Origin: Nymphaea colorata
Lineage: Eukaryota; Streptophyta; Magnoliopsida; Nymphaeales; Nymphaeaceae
Assembly: GCF_008831285.2 (NCBI RefSeq)
Contig: NC_045138.2
Coordinates: 15,471,934 to 15,535,933, forward strand
Direction of reading: 5' to 3'
DNA length: 64,000 bases
Shown piece after piece: positions 61,515 to 64,000 of this stretch. The stretch's first letter is position 1; each line of letters begins with the position of its first letter. The translations under genes were made by a program, and so were the position numbers. Below the pieces are notes generated by a model. It searched no databases, was not told where the DNA came from, and saw only the letters and a list, made by a program, of their open reading frames with translations.

Positions 61515-62627
61515 TGTTGGATCGAACAGTGCAGATTAGATGGCAGGCTGACTCTAAAAAGCTAGAGTCACCGTTCAATTTTCCTATATATACCATGTCC
61601 TAAGTAAATTTTCCATCCCTTCTTTCCATAATTTCCTATAAGCAAAGACCAGAAGCTTGGGAAAAGTTAGGCCAAAAGATGTGGAAGGTGGAGTCATCTT
61701 TCAGTTTTGTTAAAGAAAGAAAAGATAAGCTCATTGCCCACCATCCAAATTGAGTTGACTTATCCCTTTCAATGGCCAGTTTCAAGTACAGTCATGCTGA
61801 ATATTGAAGACATGCTTGAGGCTCTCAGTTTACATGAGAGGATAACCTTTGCTTTTGTCCTCTAATGTGGTTTAAGTCCTTTCATGTCTGTAGTTTTCCT
61901 CCAGAGAAGTAAGCACCAACCACCAATAATTCCACTTTTGGACACTGGCCGGTTTTGGTCCCACAAGCAAAATTATTGGGCTTAGCAAAATGGAGAGCAA
62001 AAGCGGCACCAGAATCCACCGCTTCCCAAAAACCTTGATTTGATGCTTTAGTCCCGGTCTTTTTCACCACGAGTGATGGCCTAGAAAATTTTTTATGGAA
62101 AGTTAATGATGAGTGCAGAAGCAAGGCCTTAGGAATAGATGTTCAAGATTAAAAGGCAGATCTCTTTGAGATGAATTGTAGCTGCTCGTAGGTGATCATT
62201 TACATTTCATTTGGAGTATGATCAGATGGCTGTCTAGTGTCAGACTTGGTCAATTGAAGATATATGTTCAAAATTTCAACTTCTAGATCTGATCTGGATT
62301 CTCAGAAGATCCTACAAGAAGACTGAAGCATGAAACTTATCTTGGTCAAGTGTTGTTACGAAGAGCAAATTCTTTAGTGTGCCGTTGAAACTCCTTTCTT
62401 ATTCTTTTGACAGGAAAAATCAGGGTTTGACAGATCCCTGCCGGATTATGCCAACAATGAATCCAAGGCATCACACTGAACATGCGACCTCTTTTCATCC
62501 ACTCCTATATGCGAATGGTGCATGCTGCTTATCTCAGCTGATCAGGTTTCAGATGCAAATGGGTGAGATCCAGGATGTTCCAACCTTTCTTACTTTTCAG
62601 AATTTGATGCTCTTGCATCCCTAAATT

Positions 62628-62663
62628 TATAGAAGACAATGCACCTATAGAAGACAATGCACC
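62628..62663. repeat. 18-bp perfect tandem duplication
   Basis: TATAGAAGACAATGCACC occurs twice head to tail. Confidence 0.95.
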
Positions 62664-63045
62664 ATGACATTTCACAGTAGACATTGGTAAGATCCTTGCA
62701 TTTAGCATCACAGGCAGATGGCATAGCCTCCATACAATTTTTCTCCATGATCAGAATTTGAAGTCGCATTTATTTTACCATGGTTCTTAAGAAAGCCGGT
62801 TTACATCCTTACTAATAAAATAATCGTTATACCCAAGAGGATGTTATTACAGGTCAATCTCATTAGACGAAGTAGGGAGATTCATCTAACCCTGATAGTG
62901 CCGAACCCAGATGCTATTTACATTCATCAATTATCAGACCTCTTTCTTTGTGGGCAGTGCAGAAACTTAGATTTTGTTAAACTTTTCCACACCAAATCAG
63001 GTTAAAAGTTTGATCAATCATGTCTCCAAGAAAGTGCAGAGAATG

Positions 63046-63089
63046 TCTCTCTCTCTCTTTCTCTTTCTCTTTCTCTTTCTCTCTCTCTC
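63046..63089. repeat. (CT)n/(CTTT)n microsatellite
   Basis: CT units interspersed with CTTTCT. Confidence 0.9.
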
Positions 63090-64000
63090 ATGAATGCTAT
63101 GCCATGAATGATTGTAGGGCTCTACCTCAGCAGAGATTAAACATGTGATAGCAACAGTTGGAACCTTACCAAGGAGTGGGATCAAGCTAAAGCGAGGGAC
63201 CTACACTGACAAGGAATAGGCCTGCGATAACATCACTGTGCGTGTGGAGCCTTGCCGAAACAGTGCAACACAGCAAACATGTTAACAAACTGGGTCCATT
63301 GACAGCGCCCACACAGTGAACAGAGCGGCCATAGGTCGTAACTTGTTCATTGGCTCGGCCTTGAGCATATGACATGTTGGGGAGGGCGGACCACTAAGTT
63401 CACACTCTGCCTTTCAAGATTTTAGTGATTTGGGCCGCTGGATTCCAGACCCCACAGGCCGGAGTTACCACTTGGCTCAATATGGCCAGAAAGATAACGT
63501 TGGTCAAAAAGGGCAAAGGAAATGCAGAGGGAAAAGATTTTCCTTTTTGGGCTCCTGATTGTTCATTCTAATCTGAGAAAGAGCCTCAAGTTTCTCGCCT
63601 TTCTTTTATATTCAGCTCTGTTTTGTCGGCGATTATCAAAATGACCACCTTATGATAAATCCAGCCTAATTAGGCTAGCTTCTGAGTTTTATATATCATC
63701 TTCTTCTTTGGGTAGTTTTACTGTCATTAGTATCTCTTGCTGATCGGCCTGTACTGGCTACTACGCATCAAAATCATGCAGGAGCCAATGCCTGGGCAGC
63801 AAAAAAATTAGATTATGGGTGGCTGGAATCCATCTTTGTAATAAAATAAGAACATTATGTTTTTCTTGAATCTTAATTCTTAAGTAATGACCTGTTTTAG
63901 TTTACACTGATTAAATATGACCATTGACCAATCAAGAATCTTTATATCTTTTAATAAAATGATTCGACTCTGATTGGGTGGATCATAGATGGGGATGTCA

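Larger units (their letters stand above)
61515..64000. other. Intergenic region to the right edge
   Basis: No supported gene. It contains a CT microsatellite and short unconvincing frames on both strands. Confidence 0.5.

Overview
The window looks like nuclear DNA of a flowering plant. It has spliced plant-type genes, plant-specific regulator families (NAC, B3, CFL1/GIR-type, PLS-class PPR), long AT-rich intergenic stretches full of (TA)n and (CT)n microsatellites, a LINE insertion and decayed retroelement pieces. I cannot name the species.

Layout. (1) 1-3888: mostly intergenic, with a weak candidate for the 3' end of a plus-strand gene at the left edge. (2) 3889-4846 (-): a two-exon WW/EAR-motif repressor of the CURLY FLAG LEAF 1 family. 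(3) 4.9-16.9 kb: gene-poor, with microsatellites, a 50-bp perfect palindrome and small foldback-like repeats. (4) 16.95-31.5 kb: a tandem array of short-chain dehydrogenase/reductase (SDR) genes, all on the minus strand. It holds a gutted relict, two intact two-exon genes (SDR1, SDR2) and an orphan first exon with its TATA box, start codon and splice donor. The intact genes sit in duplicated blocks of about 5 kb. One block was later interrupted by a 5'-truncated LINE flanked by a target-site duplication of about 21 bp. (5) 32957-37260 (-): a four-exon NAC transcription factor with a C-terminal membrane anchor (NTL type). (6) 39610-41238 (-): an intronless PLS-class PPR gene. (7) 41.3-50.9 kb: mostly intergenic. 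(8) 50976-51764 (+): a GC-rich single-exon B3-domain repressor of the NGATHA-like type. (9) 51.8-64 kb: no convincing gene, but a tandem repeat family carrying 12-bp-armed hairpins near 57 kb and an isolated hairpin of about 107 nt at 61.4 kb.

The genes form no operon or pathway. CFL1-like, NAC and B3 are independent regulators of development or stress, the PPR is a probable organelle RNA factor, and the SDR array is a lineage-specific oxidoreductase cluster. The most unusual part is the SDR array. Coding exon 2 of the two copies is about 99% identical by eye, while the intron and flanks of the same duplication differ by several percent with large indels. The orphan upstream exon could in principle act as a second promoter and first exon for SDR2. 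No clearly new type of biological system was found.
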